A DNA stretch of 64,000 nucleotides, from contig NZ_MECL01000057.1 of assembly GCF_014596445.1 (NCBI RefSeq), positions 1 through 64,000 on the forward strand, read 5' to 3'. Both the position numbers and the translations under genes were made by a program. Below are positions 1 through 9,636 of this stretch, one piece after another (the first letter of the stretch is position 1; every line of letters starts with the position of its first letter). The notes below the pieces were generated by a model. It worked only from the letters and a program-made list of their open reading frames with translations. It was not told where the DNA came from and searched no databases. The stretch is from Streptomyces sp. CBMA29. Its GTDB lineage: Bacteria; Actinomycetota; Actinomycetes; Streptomycetales; Streptomycetaceae.

Positions 1-445
1 CCGGCGCCGCGGGCCAGCCCGCCTCCGTCAGGCGTGCGTGCAGGACCGTCGCGAGCAGGGGGTGCGGACCGAGGGGGGCGGCGATCAGGCCGCGCGGGCG
101 GGGCGCTCCCGCCAGGGCCCGCGGGAGGTCGTGCTTGACGTGGTGCCCGCGGCCGAGGAGCAGTGGCACGAGGACGGCGTCGCCGCGCAGTACGGCGAGG
201 GCGTCGGTGAGCAGCGGCTCGTTCAGCTCGATGTGGCCGAGCCGGACGTCGAGACCCGGCCGCCGGGCCCGTACCCGCTCCAGCAGTTCCCGTACGGTGC
301 GCGGCGCGCGTGGGTCCCGGCTGCCGTGGGCGACGGCCACCAGCGTCGGTCGGCCCACGGGCAGCGGCTCCCGGGGGGCGGGGTGGAGGGTGGCGGGGTG
401 GAGGGTGGCGGGGTGGAGGGTGGCGGGCTCCGTGCGCGAGTTCAC
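1..445 (-). CDS. Sirohydrochlorin chelatase (CbiX family), 3' end outside window
   Basis: Class II chelatase that inserts Fe2+ (or Co2+) into sirohydrochlorin, the last step to siroheme, the prosthetic group of the nitrite reductase encoded at 9.6-12.2 kb. The visible 148 residues contain the CbiX signature VAVAHGSRDPRA with the metal-binding His, then a GHIELNEP stretch and VPLLLGRGHHVKHDLP, which carries the second His pair. The GTG start at 445 is preceded by AAGGGGGGG about 6 nt upstream. Between the start and the first conserved strand the protein carries three copies of HPATL, encoded by a 15-bp tandem repeat. Homologues usually have two CbiX halves (about 250-300 residues), so roughly the C-terminal half lies beyond the window edge. 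Cobalt versus iron specificity cannot be decided; the nitrate assimilation genes nearby favour iron. Confidence 0.82.
   Translation of the reverse strand, partial: MNSRTEPATLHPATLHPATLHPAPREPLPVGRPTLVAVAHGSRDPRAPRTVRELLERVRARRPGLDVRLGHIELNEPLLTDALAVLRGDAVLVPLLLGRGHHVKHDLPRALAGAPRPRGLIAAPLGPHPLLATVLHARLTEAGWPAAP
378..422. repeat. 15-bp tandem repeat, 3 copies, inside chelatase N-terminus
   Basis: Three perfect copies of gcggggtggagggtg at 378-392, 393-407 and 408-422. The unit length is a multiple of three, so copy number changes keep the reading frame. On the minus strand it encodes (HPATL)3 just before the chelatase domain. Confidence 0.9.
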
Positions 446-613
446 CGCGAACCCCCCCTTCTTTGCCGCCCTTCCGCGGCTCCATGGCCACCGGCGAACC
501 CCCCTGCGCGAGCACGGGACAGGGCTCCGGTGTGCGGCTGGCTCATAACGTGATCCTGACGTGCCCGGGTTGCCTCGTCGTTCGCGCAGGCGCAACAGCC
601 GGTTTCGGTGCTC

Positions 614-1045
614 TCACCCGGCCGCGGGTCCGCTGTGAGGCCACCGGCCGCCGGAGACGCGCTCGCCGGAGAGCAGCAGCTCACGGGCGGTACGGTCGGC
701 CGCGAAGTACACCCAGGCGGGGGCCGGTCCGCCCGCGGTGCGCACGGGCGTACGGCGGCGCTCGTAGAGGTTGGCGGGATCGCCCGGCGCGTACTCCTCC
801 AGCCGGTCGAGGTCGGCGAGGACGTCCGCGTACGCCTCGGGGCCGACCGCCGTCAGCGCCCCGTGGACGACGCCCCCGCCCGCCGGGTCGGGGACGGCGT
901 ACGGGTAGCCGGGGCCGTGGAAGAGCAGCGCGCCGGGCAGTTCGGCCGGTGTCCAGGTCAGGGCCCGGCCGCGCAGCACGCCGTGGTTGCGCCCGCCGGG
1001 CAGCAGCGTGCCGTAGAGGAAGAAGGGGAGGCGGGGGTCGGTCAC
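614..1045 (-). CDS. Gamma-glutamylcyclotransferase-like (GGCT/AIG2) protein
   Basis: Small cytoplasmic protein of 143 residues with the GGCT/AIG2 fold. The substrate-loop motif FLYGTLLPGG (residues 9-18) begins directly after the start, and LDRLEEY near residue 80 carries the usual acidic active-site Glu. Family members release 5-oxoproline from gamma-glutamyl compounds or act on related amines; the substrate here is not evident. I chose the GTG at 1045, with CCGGAG upstream, because the conserved fold begins immediately after it. An ATG at 1129 would add 28 residues without conserved features and would overlap the divergent gene to the right. The gene stands alone, about 170 bp from the chelatase gene on the same strand. 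Confidence 0.7.
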   Translation of the reverse strand: MTDPRLPFFLYGTLLPGGRNHGVLRGRALTWTPAELPGALLFHGPGYPYAVPDPAGGGVVHGALTAVGPEAYADVLADLDRLEEYAPGDPANLYERRRTPVRTAGGPAPAWVYFAADRTARELLLSGERVSGGRWPHSGPAAG

Positions 1046-1162
1046 GCGGGCGCTCCGGGGGGCGTTGTCAGTGGTGGGTCCTACTGTGATCCATAACGCA
1101 ACCGGGCGGGGGTGTCCGGCGTCGGTCACGGAGGGGGCACGGGTCGGCGAGGGGCGGGTGCG

Positions 1163-1912
1163 ATGACGGGTCAGGGGGTGGACGGTATGACGTGGGCGCG
1201 GACGTGGGGGGCGCGGGTCCGGGGGTGGACACCGTCATGGGCGCGGTTGCCGCGCACGCGGCGGGGGTGGCGGCGGCTGCTGCGGTGGAGCGTGGCCGTG
1301 TGCGTGCTGGCGCTGCTGCCCGCGACGTGGCTGCGGCTGGCCGACGGCGGGCGCGTCCGCACGCTGGCCGACGTGCCGAAGGAGCCGGTGGCCGTGGTCT
1401 TCGGCGCCGGGCTCTGGGACGGGAAGCCGTCGCCGTATCTGGCGCACCGGCTGGACGCGGCGGCGACGCTGTACCGGACGGGCCGGATACGCGTGGTGCT
1501 GGTCACCGGCGACAACAGCCGTACGTCGTACGACGAGCCGGGCGCCATGCGCACCTACCTGGCCGCGCACGGCGTTCCCGCCGACAAGGTCGTCCTGGAC
1601 TACGCGGGCTTCGACACCTGGGACTCGTGCAGCCGCGCCAAGCGGGTCTTCGGGGTCGACCGGGCCGTCCTGGTCAGCCAGGACTTCCACATACGCAGGG
1701 CCCTGGCGCTCTGCGAGGCCGCCGGGATCGACGCCTACGGAATAGCCGTCGACGAGCCGCACGACGCCACCTGGTACGCGGGCGGCGTAAGGGAGTTGCT
1801 GGCCGCGGGCAAGGCGGCGGCGGACGTGGTGATACGCCCGAACCCGCACTTCCTGGGGCCGCGTGAGCCGGGGGTCGCACGGGCCCTCACAGCGGGCGGG
1901 CCCGCGCGCTGA
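1163..1912 (+). CDS. DUF218 / SanA-YdcF family membrane-anchored protein
   Basis: Protein of 249 residues. A basic N-terminus is followed by one membrane segment (RWSVAVCVLALLPATWL), then a DUF218 domain: AVVFGAGLWDGKPSPYLAHRL, VVLVTGDNS, EPGAMRTYL and VLVSQDFHIRRAL. Relatives (SanA, YdcF, vancomycin high-temperature exclusion protein) are envelope proteins of unclear biochemistry linked to barrier function. The membrane segment suggests a single-pass anchor with the domain outside. Starts at GTG 1112, ATG 1163 and ATG 1187 are all possible; 1163 has a purine-rich AGGGG about 9 nt upstream. No operon partner is visible. Confidence 0.72.
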   Translation: MTGQGVDGMTWARTWGARVRGWTPSWARLPRTRRGWRRLLRWSVAVCVLALLPATWLRLADGGRVRTLADVPKEPVAVVFGAGLWDGKPSPYLAHRLDAAATLYRTGRIRVVLVTGDNSRTSYDEPGAMRTYLAAHGVPADKVVLDYAGFDTWDSCSRAKRVFGVDRAVLVSQDFHIRRALALCEAAGIDAYGIAVDEPHDATWYAGGVRELLAAGKAAADVVIRPNPHFLGPREPGVARALTAGGPAR

Positions 1913-1930
1913 GGTGAGTGTGGCCGGGGC

Positions 1931-1958
1931 GTAACGGCCGCGGGCGGCGGGGGGAAAC
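1931..1958 (+). promoter_or_regulatory. Possible GlnR-type box upstream of nitrate reductase
   Basis: GTAAC (1931-1935) and GAAAC (1954-1958) match the two half-site types of the actinobacterial GlnR consensus gTnAC-n6-GaAAC. Here they are 23 bp apart instead of 11 or 33, so the fit is imperfect. They lie 22-50 bp before the nitrate reductase ATG. A similarly spaced GTAAT...GAAAC pair precedes the nir operon. The assignment rests on this resemblance and on gene function. Confidence 0.4.
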
Positions 1959-1980
1959 ACGGGCCGCGCAGGGTGGCCGA

Positions 1981-4206
<2,226 letters not shown>

Positions 4207-4240
4207 GCCGTACACCCCGGGCCCCTCCTTCTGTAACCGG

Positions 4241-4274
4241 TGCATCCAGTGCATCCATTGCATGCAATGGATGC
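4241..4274. promoter_or_regulatory. Perfect 24-bp palindrome plus extra half-site (probable GntR operator)
   Basis: Positions 4251-4274 are a perfect palindrome, gcatccattgca followed by its exact complement. An extra half-site, tgcatccagt, lies directly before it at 4241-4250. It sits 19 bp upstream of the GntR-family GTG start, the usual place for an autoregulatory operator. The link to the regulator is inferred from position. Confidence 0.7.
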
Positions 4275-4292
4275 GGAAGCTAGCCTCGCCGT

Positions 4293-4928
4293 GTGCAGCA
4301 GACCGATTCCGCCCGTGCACGGCTGCGTGACCTGATCATGGACGGCGCCTACGCGCCGGGCCAGCGGCTCACCGAGACCGAGGTCGCGCTGTCGCTGGAG
4401 ATGAGCAGGACGCCGGTGCGCGAGGCGTTCCACGCGCTGGTCGCCGACGGGCTGGTCCACTCGGCGGGGCGCGGTGTGCGGGTGGTCGCGCTGGACGCGG
4501 AGGCGCTGCGCCACACCTACCAGGTGCGAGCCGCCCTGGAGGCGCTCACCGCCGAGCTGGCCGCCGGGCGCCAGGCCGAGGGCCGGATCGCCCCCGCCGA
4601 CCTGGCCGACCTGGTCCGCGAGGCGGACCGTACGGAAGAGGCCACGCTGGCCGGCCGCCTCGCCGAGGCCGTCGCCCACAACCGCCGCTTCCACGGCCGG
4701 ATCGCCGTACTCGCCGCGAACCCCGTGGCGCTCGCCTCGCTCGACCGGTTGTGGGACCAGATCCTCGTCTCCACCCGCGCCTCCCTCGACCCGCCCCACC
4801 GGCCCGCCCAGGTCAACGCCCAGCACCGGGAGTTGCTGGCCGCGATCACCGGGGGCCGGGCGCGCGAGGCGGCCGAGGCGGCCCGCCGCCACGTCCTGGA
4901 CACCTGCGGCGCCCGATTCACCGACTGA
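4293..4928 (+). CDS. GntR-family (FadR subfamily) transcriptional regulator
   Basis: 211 residues. The N-terminal winged helix-turn-helix (about 5-65) contains GAYAPGQRLTETEVALSLEMSRTPVREA, the diagnostic GntR stretch. The C-terminal all-helical FCD domain (about 75-205) has DLVREADRTEE, the VAHNRRFHGRI His and QHRELLAAI, which in FadR relatives form a metal and carboxylate-ligand pocket. It therefore probably senses a small organic acid. The GTG at 4293 begins 19 bp after a perfect 24-bp palindrome, suggesting autoregulation. The OsmC gene starts 23 bp downstream, so the two are probably co-transcribed and OsmC may be the regulated function. The effector is unknown. Confidence 0.85.
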   Translation: MQQTDSARARLRDLIMDGAYAPGQRLTETEVALSLEMSRTPVREAFHALVADGLVHSAGRGVRVVALDAEALRHTYQVRAALEALTAELAAGRQAEGRIAPADLADLVREADRTEEATLAGRLAEAVAHNRRFHGRIAVLAANPVALASLDRLWDQILVSTRASLDPPHRPAQVNAQHRELLAAITGGRAREAAEAARRHVLDTCGARFTD

Positions 4929-4951
4929 GCGACCCGAAGGGACATCGAGCC

Positions 4952-5503
4952 ATGCCGTCAGCCCGTCAGCACTCCTACGAGACCGAGGTCGTCTGGACCG
5001 GCAACCGCGGCACGGGCACCAGCTCCTACCGTGACTACGACCGTACGCACGAGGTCACCGCGGCCGGGCTCCCCGCCATCTCCGGCTCCGCCGACCGCGC
5101 CTTCCGCGGTGACGCCGACCGCTGGAACCCCGAGCAGCTGCTCCTCGCCGCGCTCTCCCAGTGCCATCTCCTGTCGTACCTCCACGTCTGCGCCGTCAAC
5201 GGCGTGGTCGTCACCGGCTACACCGACCACGCGACCGGCACGATGCGGGAGACCGGCGACGGCGGCGGCCACTTCGCCGAAGCCGTACTCCGGCCCGCCG
5301 TCGAGATCGCCTCCCCCGCGATGGCCGCCGCCGCCCAGGCCCTCCACGAGGAGGCCCGACGGCTGTGCTTCATCGCCAACTCGGTGAACTTTCCGGTGCG
5401 GCACGAGCCGTCGGTGACGGTCGCCTCCGGCGGCGCGGACACGAATACGGGTCCGGGTACGGGTACGGGTACCGCTGCCGGTGCGGAGCCGACCGGCGAG
5501 TGA
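4952..5503 (+). CDS. OsmC/Ohr-family peroxidase-like protein
   Basis: 183 residues. OsmC-fold proteins reduce organic hydroperoxides using two redox Cys. Cys71 (SQCHLLSYLHVC) and Cys139 (EARRLCFIANSVNFPV) are in the expected places, and WNPEQLLLAALSQC is the canonical segment leading to the first Cys. The ATG at 4952 has GAAGGGAC upstream. It follows the GntR gene by 23 bp on the same strand, so regulation by that protein is likely. The C-terminal 25 residues are a low-complexity T/G tail encoded by a gggtac-type hexamer repeat (about 5449-5472), absent from the core family. The physiological peroxide substrate cannot be read from sequence. Confidence 0.82.
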   Translation: MPSARQHSYETEVVWTGNRGTGTSSYRDYDRTHEVTAAGLPAISGSADRAFRGDADRWNPEQLLLAALSQCHLLSYLHVCAVNGVVVTGYTDHATGTMRETGDGGGHFAEAVLRPAVEIASPAMAAAAQALHEEARRLCFIANSVNFPVRHEPSVTVASGGADTNTGPGTGTGTAAGAEPTGE

Positions 5504-5506
5504 CGG

Positions 5507-6205
5507 CTACGCGTCCTCAGCGTCCTGGGCGTCCTCGGTGCCGTCGTCCGACGTGCTGACGGTCACCGTGTACACGCTCGCGCCCGGCAGGCCGTCGTCG
5601 ACGAACTCGTCCGCCGGCCACAGTTCGAGCGCCCGCGCGGCGGCGGCGCGGATCGCCGTGCCGTCGAGCCCGGCGCGCTGCTCGTCCACTCCGATGTCGG
5701 GCCAGGTGCCGACGAGCGTCACCGGGCCGTCCGGCGGAAGCGGGGAGATCCACAGGTCCTGGTCCCAGCACAGTGCGTTGCCACCGCCTCCCCCGGCCTG
5801 GATCCGCAGCAGGTCCTCGTCCCGCGGACCCTGGAACCACATCGGCAGCCCCTGGCCCGTCGCCGCGCGCCGCCCGTCGGCGTACTCGATGCCGAGGCGC
5901 AGTCCGGTGTTCCGGTCCTCCGCCTCGAAGGGATCGGCATGCCGGTACCGCGCCGCGAACGGCCCCGGCGTCCGGCCCGCCCCCGCCCCCGCCTCCCTGC
6001 GCACCACCCGTACCGCGCAGGCGAACCCATTCGGATACGCCCGCACCGAGCCGAGCCACACCGCCGCGTCGGCGGTCCGCACCACGATCACCTCGCCGGG
6101 GGCGGACGCGGGCAGCACGTGCTCCGGCTGCTCCCACGGATCGCGGCGGCGCCGCTCGGGCGTCTCCGGCAGGGGTGGCTCGGGAAACCGCTCGAAGAAG
6201 GTCAT
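5507..6205 (-). CDS. Hypothetical protein, 232 aa
   Basis: I do not recognise a family. The protein has no signal peptide or membrane segment. It starts MTFFERFPEPPLPETPERRRRDPWEQPEH, contains a hydrophobic strand-rich core (GEVIVVRTADAAVWLGSVRAYPNGFACAVRVV), a Gly-rich loop (QAGGGGGNALCWDQDLWISPLPP), and ends in an acidic low-complexity tail (DDGTEDAQDAEDA). The ATG at 6205 is preceded by GGTGACGGG. Upstream in-frame ATGs would extend it into a region lacking similar codon structure and overlap the LacI promoter. It converges with osmC, leaving only 3 bp between their stops. Confidence 0.6.
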   Translation of the reverse strand: MTFFERFPEPPLPETPERRRRDPWEQPEHVLPASAPGEVIVVRTADAAVWLGSVRAYPNGFACAVRVVRREAGAGAGRTPGPFAARYRHADPFEAEDRNTGLRLGIEYADGRRAATGQGLPMWFQGPRDEDLLRIQAGGGGGNALCWDQDLWISPLPPDGPVTLVGTWPDIGVDEQRAGLDGTAIRAAAARALELWPADEFVDDGLPGASVYTVTVSTSDDGTEDAQDAEDA

Positions 6206-6364
6206 CCCGTCACCGTCGCACCCCGCTTCCCCCACCCGCCCGCCCGGAATCGGCCATGCCACCCCCGTTTCCGGCCGCGCCGGCATCCCGGCTGATCGCG
6301 CGGTTTGCCGCGTCCCTGCGGGGCACTGGTGCGCGGTGAGGGGCCGAATGGAGAATGATTCGAG

Positions 6365-6375
6365 TCGGTTACCGA
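6365..6375. promoter_or_regulatory. Short palindrome upstream of LacI gene
   Basis: TCGGT-T-ACCGA is a perfect 5-bp-arm palindrome about 69 bp before the LacI-family start. LacI regulators commonly bind such elements and many autoregulate. It differs from the ATCGAA-ACA-TTCGAT element in front of the xylanase, so its role is uncertain. Confidence 0.3.
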
Positions 6376-6443
6376 TTGTTGCCGGGTAAATGGCGCACCC
6401 CGGGGTCGGACGGATAGGGCGGCGGCGGGCTACGATCGCAGGC

Positions 6444-7553
6444 ATGAGCGCCGCAGACGTACCGTCCAGGACAGCCGACCAGCCCGACACGCCGTCGAAC
6501 GGCGCGGCGGGAGCGGCGGGCCGCGCGAGCGCGGGCGGAAACGCGGGCGGCAGCGCCGGCGCGGCCACCCTCGCCGAGATCGCCCGAGCCGCGGGCGTCT
6601 CGGCTCCGACTGTTTCGAAGGTGCTCAACGGCCGCGGTGATGTCGCGCCCGCCACGCGGAGCAGGGTGGAGGAGCTGCTGCGCCTCCACGGCTACCAGCG
6701 GCGGCGCGGCAACGCACAGCCCGCGCCGCTGCTCGACCTGGTCTTCCACGAGTTGGAGAGCGCGTGGGCGATGGAGGTCATCCGGGGCGTGGAGAACGTG
6801 GCGCGGGTCGAGGGCCTGAGCGTGGTGCTCTCGGAGTCGGCGGGCCGTCTGAGCCCCGGGCAGACGTGGGTGGACGGGGTGCTGGCCCGGCGTCCGACCG
6901 GCGTCATCCTCGTACTGTCCGGGCTCGACCCGGCCCAGCGGGCGCAGCTCACCAGCCGGGACATCCCGTTCGTGGTGATGGACCCGGCGGGCGACCCCGG
7001 CGAGGACGTGCCCGCGATCGGGGCGACCAACTGGCAGGGCGGGGTGGCCGCCACCCGGCACCTGCTGGAGCTGGGGCACCGGCGGATCGGCGTGATCGGC
7101 GGCCCGGCGGGGATGATGTGCAGCCGGGCCAGGATCGACGGGTACCGCGCCGCGCTGGAGACCGCGGGGGTCGCCTTCGACCCGGCGCTGGTCAGGGCGG
7201 GCGACTTCCACCACGAGGCCGGCTACACCGCGGGGCTCGAACTGCTGCGGCTGCCGGAGCGGCCCACCGCCGTCTTCACCGGCAACGACCTCCAGGCGCT
7301 CGGCCTGTACGAGGCGGCGCGCGAGCTGGGGCTGAGCATTCCGGGCGACGTGAGCGTGATCGGCTTCGACGACCTGCCGCTGTCGCGCTGGATCAGCCCG
7401 CCGCTGACCACGGTCAGGCAGCCGCTGACCGAGATGGCGGAGGCCGCCGCCCGGCTGGTGCTCGACCTGAGCCGCGGCAAGCAGCCGAGCACGCTGCGGG
7501 TGGACCTGGCGACCCGGCTGGTCGAGCGCAGCAGCACCCGGTCCCCGGCCTAG
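6444..7553 (+). CDS. LacI-family regulator, probably of the adjacent xylanase
   Basis: 369 residues. After a Gly/Ala-rich 35-residue leader comes the LacI headpiece (TLAEIARAAGVSAPTVSKVLNG, ending in the hinge-like RSRVEELLRLHGYQRR). A periplasmic-binding-protein-like ligand domain follows (LVFHELESAWAMEVIRGVENVA, PFVVMDPAGDPG, HRRIGVIGGP, VSVIGFDDLPLSRWISPPLTTVRQP). ATG 6444 is chosen because an upstream alternative at 6390 lacks a ribosome site and is poorly conserved-looking. The gene lies immediately upstream of the secreted GH10 xylanase. An inverted repeat of CGAA-N3-TTCG form lies downstream of the xylanase promoter, close to the CGAA-N-TTCG element described for the Streptomyces xylanase regulator BxlR. 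The likely ligand is a xylo-oligosaccharide, by context. Confidence 0.86.
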   Translation: MSAADVPSRTADQPDTPSNGAAGAAGRASAGGNAGGSAGAATLAEIARAAGVSAPTVSKVLNGRGDVAPATRSRVEELLRLHGYQRRRGNAQPAPLLDLVFHELESAWAMEVIRGVENVARVEGLSVVLSESAGRLSPGQTWVDGVLARRPTGVILVLSGLDPAQRAQLTSRDIPFVVMDPAGDPGEDVPAIGATNWQGGVAATRHLLELGHRRIGVIGGPAGMMCSRARIDGYRAALETAGVAFDPALVRAGDFHHEAGYTAGLELLRLPERPTAVFTGNDLQALGLYEAARELGLSIPGDVSVIGFDDLPLSRWISPPLTTVRQPLTEMAEAAARLVLDLSRGKQPSTLRVDLATRLVERSSTRSPA

Positions 7554-7561
7554 GCGTCCTC

Positions 7562-7622
7562 GCGCACCCGCGCACTCGCGCACCCGCGCACCCACGCACC
7601 CACGCACCCACGCACCCACGCG
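7562..7622. repeat. 8-bp direct repeat tract between lacI and xylanase
   Basis: About seven units of cgcaccca/cgcacccg immediately after the LacI stop codon. It is non-coding on both strands and not self-complementary. It is a candidate slippage tract, variable between strains. Confidence 0.8.
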
Positions 7623-7674
7623 ACGAGCCGTACGCGCACCGCCCCCGTCCGAAGTGCGGTGATTGCCGGGGGTG

Positions 7675-7703
7675 TTGACGGCCAGGTGGGGTGCCCGTAG
7701 GGT
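7675..7703 (+). promoter_or_regulatory. Sigma70/HrdB-like promoter of xylanase gene
   Basis: TTGACG (7675-7680), a 17-bp spacer, then TAGGGT (7698-7703) match the -35 and the Streptomyces -10 (TAGRRT) consensus. Transcription should begin near 7710, about 120 bp upstream of the start codon. Confidence 0.72.
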
Positions 7704-7725
7704 CTGCGCCGCAGTCGGAATTCGT

Positions 7726-7740
7726 ATCGAAACATTCGAT
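7726..7740. promoter_or_regulatory. Probable LacI-family operator for xylanase
   Basis: ATCGAA-ACA-TTCGAT, perfect 6-bp arms around a 3-bp spacer, lies 15-30 bp downstream of the predicted transcription start, where a bound repressor would block elongation. The CGAA/TTCG core resembles the CGAA-N-TTCG site of BxlR, differing in spacer length. Confidence 0.62.
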
Positions 7741-7829
7741 GCGTTCCTCCCTCGTCCCACGCGCATCGCTCGCAACCACGCATACCGAACTGCCTGCTCC
7801 AATCCCCCACTTGGAAGAGGTATTCACAC

Positions 7830-9272
7830 ATGTTCTCCAAGCGAGCCCTCAGATCCGCCATCGGCGGATCCGGCGCGGCCCTGCTGGCGGCGACAGCGGC
7901 GCTGATCGCCGTCACCGTGCCGTCGGCACACGCCGCGGACCCGCCGCTGCGCGACCTGGCCGCGGCCAAGGGCGTCTACATGGGCACCGCCCTGACCGCG
8001 AGCGAGGCCACCGGCGCCAGCGGGCCCATCGCGGGCGCCCAGTTCGGCATGGTCACTCCCGGCAACGAGATGAAGTGGGACACCGTCGAGCCGAGCCGCG
8101 GCACGTACAACTGGGCGCCGGGCGACTCGATCGTCAACTTCGCGCAGGCGCACAACATGCAGGTCCGCGGCCACAATCTGGTGTGGCACAGCCAGCTCCC
8201 CAACTGGCTGACCTCCGGCAGCTTCAGCAACACCGAACTGCACAGCATCCTGATCAAGCACGTGACCGACGAGGCGACGCACTACAAGGGCAAGGTCGTC
8301 CACTGGGACGTGGTCAACGAGCCGTTCAACGAGGACGGCACCTTCCGCCAGGACCTCTGGTACAACCAGCTCGGCTCGTCGTACATCGCGGACGCGTTCA
8401 CGGCCGCCCGCGCCGCCGACCCGGGCGCCAAGCTCTACCTCAACGACTACAACGTCGAGGGCACGGGCCCGAAGAGCGACGGCATGTACAACCTGGTCAA
8501 GTCCCTGAAGCAGCAGGGCGTTCCGATCGACGGCGTCGGCTTCCAGGCGCACCTGATCCTCGGTCAGGTGCCGTCGACCTTCAAGGCCAACCTCCAGCGT
8601 TTCGCCGACCTCGGCGTGGACGTGGCCATCACGGAGCTGGACATCCGGATGCAGACCCCGTCGGACGCCGCCAGGCTCCAGCAGCAGGCCAATGACTACA
8701 CCTCGGTGGTCAACGCCTGCCTGGGCGTGTCGCGTTGCGTGGGCATCACGGTGTGGGGGGTCTCGGACGCGACCTCGTGGATTCCGGGTGTCTTCCCCGG
8801 CCAGGGCGCGGCTCTGCTGTACGACGACAACTACCAGCCCAAGCCCGCCTACACCGCGGTCCGTACGGCGCTCGGCGGCAGTACGACCACCACACCGCCG
8901 ACGACACCGCCGACCACTCCCCCGACCACTCCGCCCACCACACCGCCCGGCGGTGGCGGCTGCGCGGTGACGTACGGGGTCAACCAGTGGAACACCGGCT
9001 TCACCGCGAATCTGACGGTGAAGAACAACGGCTCCGCGCCGGTCAACGGCTGGACGCTGAAGTGGACCTTCGCGCCGGGCCAGACGGTCACGCAGGCGTG
9101 GAACGCGACGGTCACCCAGAGTGGCACCGCGGCGACGGCCACGAATCTGTCCTACAACGGGACGATCGCGGCGGCCGGCACGGTGGACTTCGGCTTCAAC
9201 GCCAACTGGTCGGGCAGTAACCCGAAACCGACCGGCTTTACCCTCAACGGCACCGCCTGCACGGTGAGTTGA
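7830..9272 (+). CDS. Secreted endo-1,4-beta-xylanase, GH10 plus CBM2
   Basis: Extracellular xylanase of 480 residues. A signal peptide (1-35, cleavage after PSAHA) precedes a GH10 catalytic domain (about 37-348). The acid/base is Glu164 in WDVVNEPF and the nucleophile Glu269 in [18 protein letters not shown] and [10 protein letters not shown] are family landmarks. A Pro/Thr linker (351-373, five PPTT-type units) leads to a C-terminal family 2 carbohydrate-binding module (about 376-480) bounded by Cys378 and Cys477, with exposed aromatic residues (W387, W408, W460). The modular layout is typical of Streptomyces cellulose-anchored xylanases. ATG 7830 follows GGAAGAGG. Regulation is probably by the upstream LacI protein through the operator at 7726-7740. 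Confidence 0.95.
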   Translation: MFSKRALRSAIGGSGAALLAATAALIAVTVPSAHAADPPLRDLAAAKGVYMGTALTASEATGASGPIAGAQFGMVTPGNEMKWDTVEPSRGTYNWAPGDSIVNFAQAHNMQVRGHNLVWHSQLPNWLTSGSFSNTELHSILIKHVTDEATHYKGKVVHWDVVNEPFNEDGTFRQDLWYNQLGSSYIADAFTAARAADPGAKLYLNDYNVEGTGPKSDGMYNLVKSLKQQGVPIDGVGFQAHLILGQVPSTFKANLQRFADLGVDVAITELDIRMQTPSDAARLQQQANDYTSVVNACLGVSRCVGITVWGVSDATSWIPGVFPGQGAALLYDDNYQPKPAYTAVRTALGGSTTTTPPTTPPTTPPTTPPTTPPGGGGCAVTYGVNQWNTGFTANLTVKNNGSAPVNGWTLKWTFAPGQTVTQAWNATVTQSGTAATATNLSYNGTIAAAGTVDFGFNANWSGSNPKPTGFTLNGTACTVS

Positions 9273-9291
9273 GAGCCGGGCGAGCGGGCGG

Positions 9292-9636
9292 CTACTCCTC
9301 GACGACCGGATACACCGGCACCGCCACCGCGTCGTCGTCGAGACACCGCCCGCTCGCCAGGTCGAACCGCTGCTTGAGCAGCGGCGACGCCACGTAGGGG
9401 CGGCCGTCGAGCGAGCCGGTCAGGCCGTGCGCGAGCACGCCCGCGCCGGTGAACGGGTCGACGTTGCCGATGGCGTGGAGCGCGCCGCCCCTGATCCGGA
9501 AGACCGCGGCCTGCGAGCCGTCGGGCAGCAGCACCGCCACCGCCCGGCCGGGCTCGACGCGTCCGGGCACGCACACCGGCACCCACCCCTCGCCGAATCC
9601 GATCCGCACCATGGCCCGCGTCACATGCGTGGTCAT
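9292..9636 (-). CDS. nirD: Nitrite reductase [NAD(P)H] small subunit
   Basis: 114-residue NirD, the Rieske-fold-like small subunit of assimilatory nitrite reductase. It begins MTTHVTRAMVRIGFGEGWVPVC and contains VFRIRGGALHAIGNVDPFTGAGVL, SLDGRPYVASPLLKQRFDLASGRCLDD and VPVYPVV, all diagnostic. As in other NirD proteins, the Rieske Cys/His iron ligands are absent. Its ATG overlaps the nirB stop by 4 bp (ATGA), so the two are translationally coupled. The gene ends 19 bp from the convergent xylanase stop, and no strong hairpin is seen between them. Confidence 0.92.
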   Translation of the reverse strand: MTTHVTRAMVRIGFGEGWVPVCVPGRVEPGRAVAVLLPDGSQAAVFRIRGGALHAIGNVDPFTGAGVLAHGLTGSLDGRPYVASPLLKQRFDLASGRCLDDDAVAVPVYPVVEE

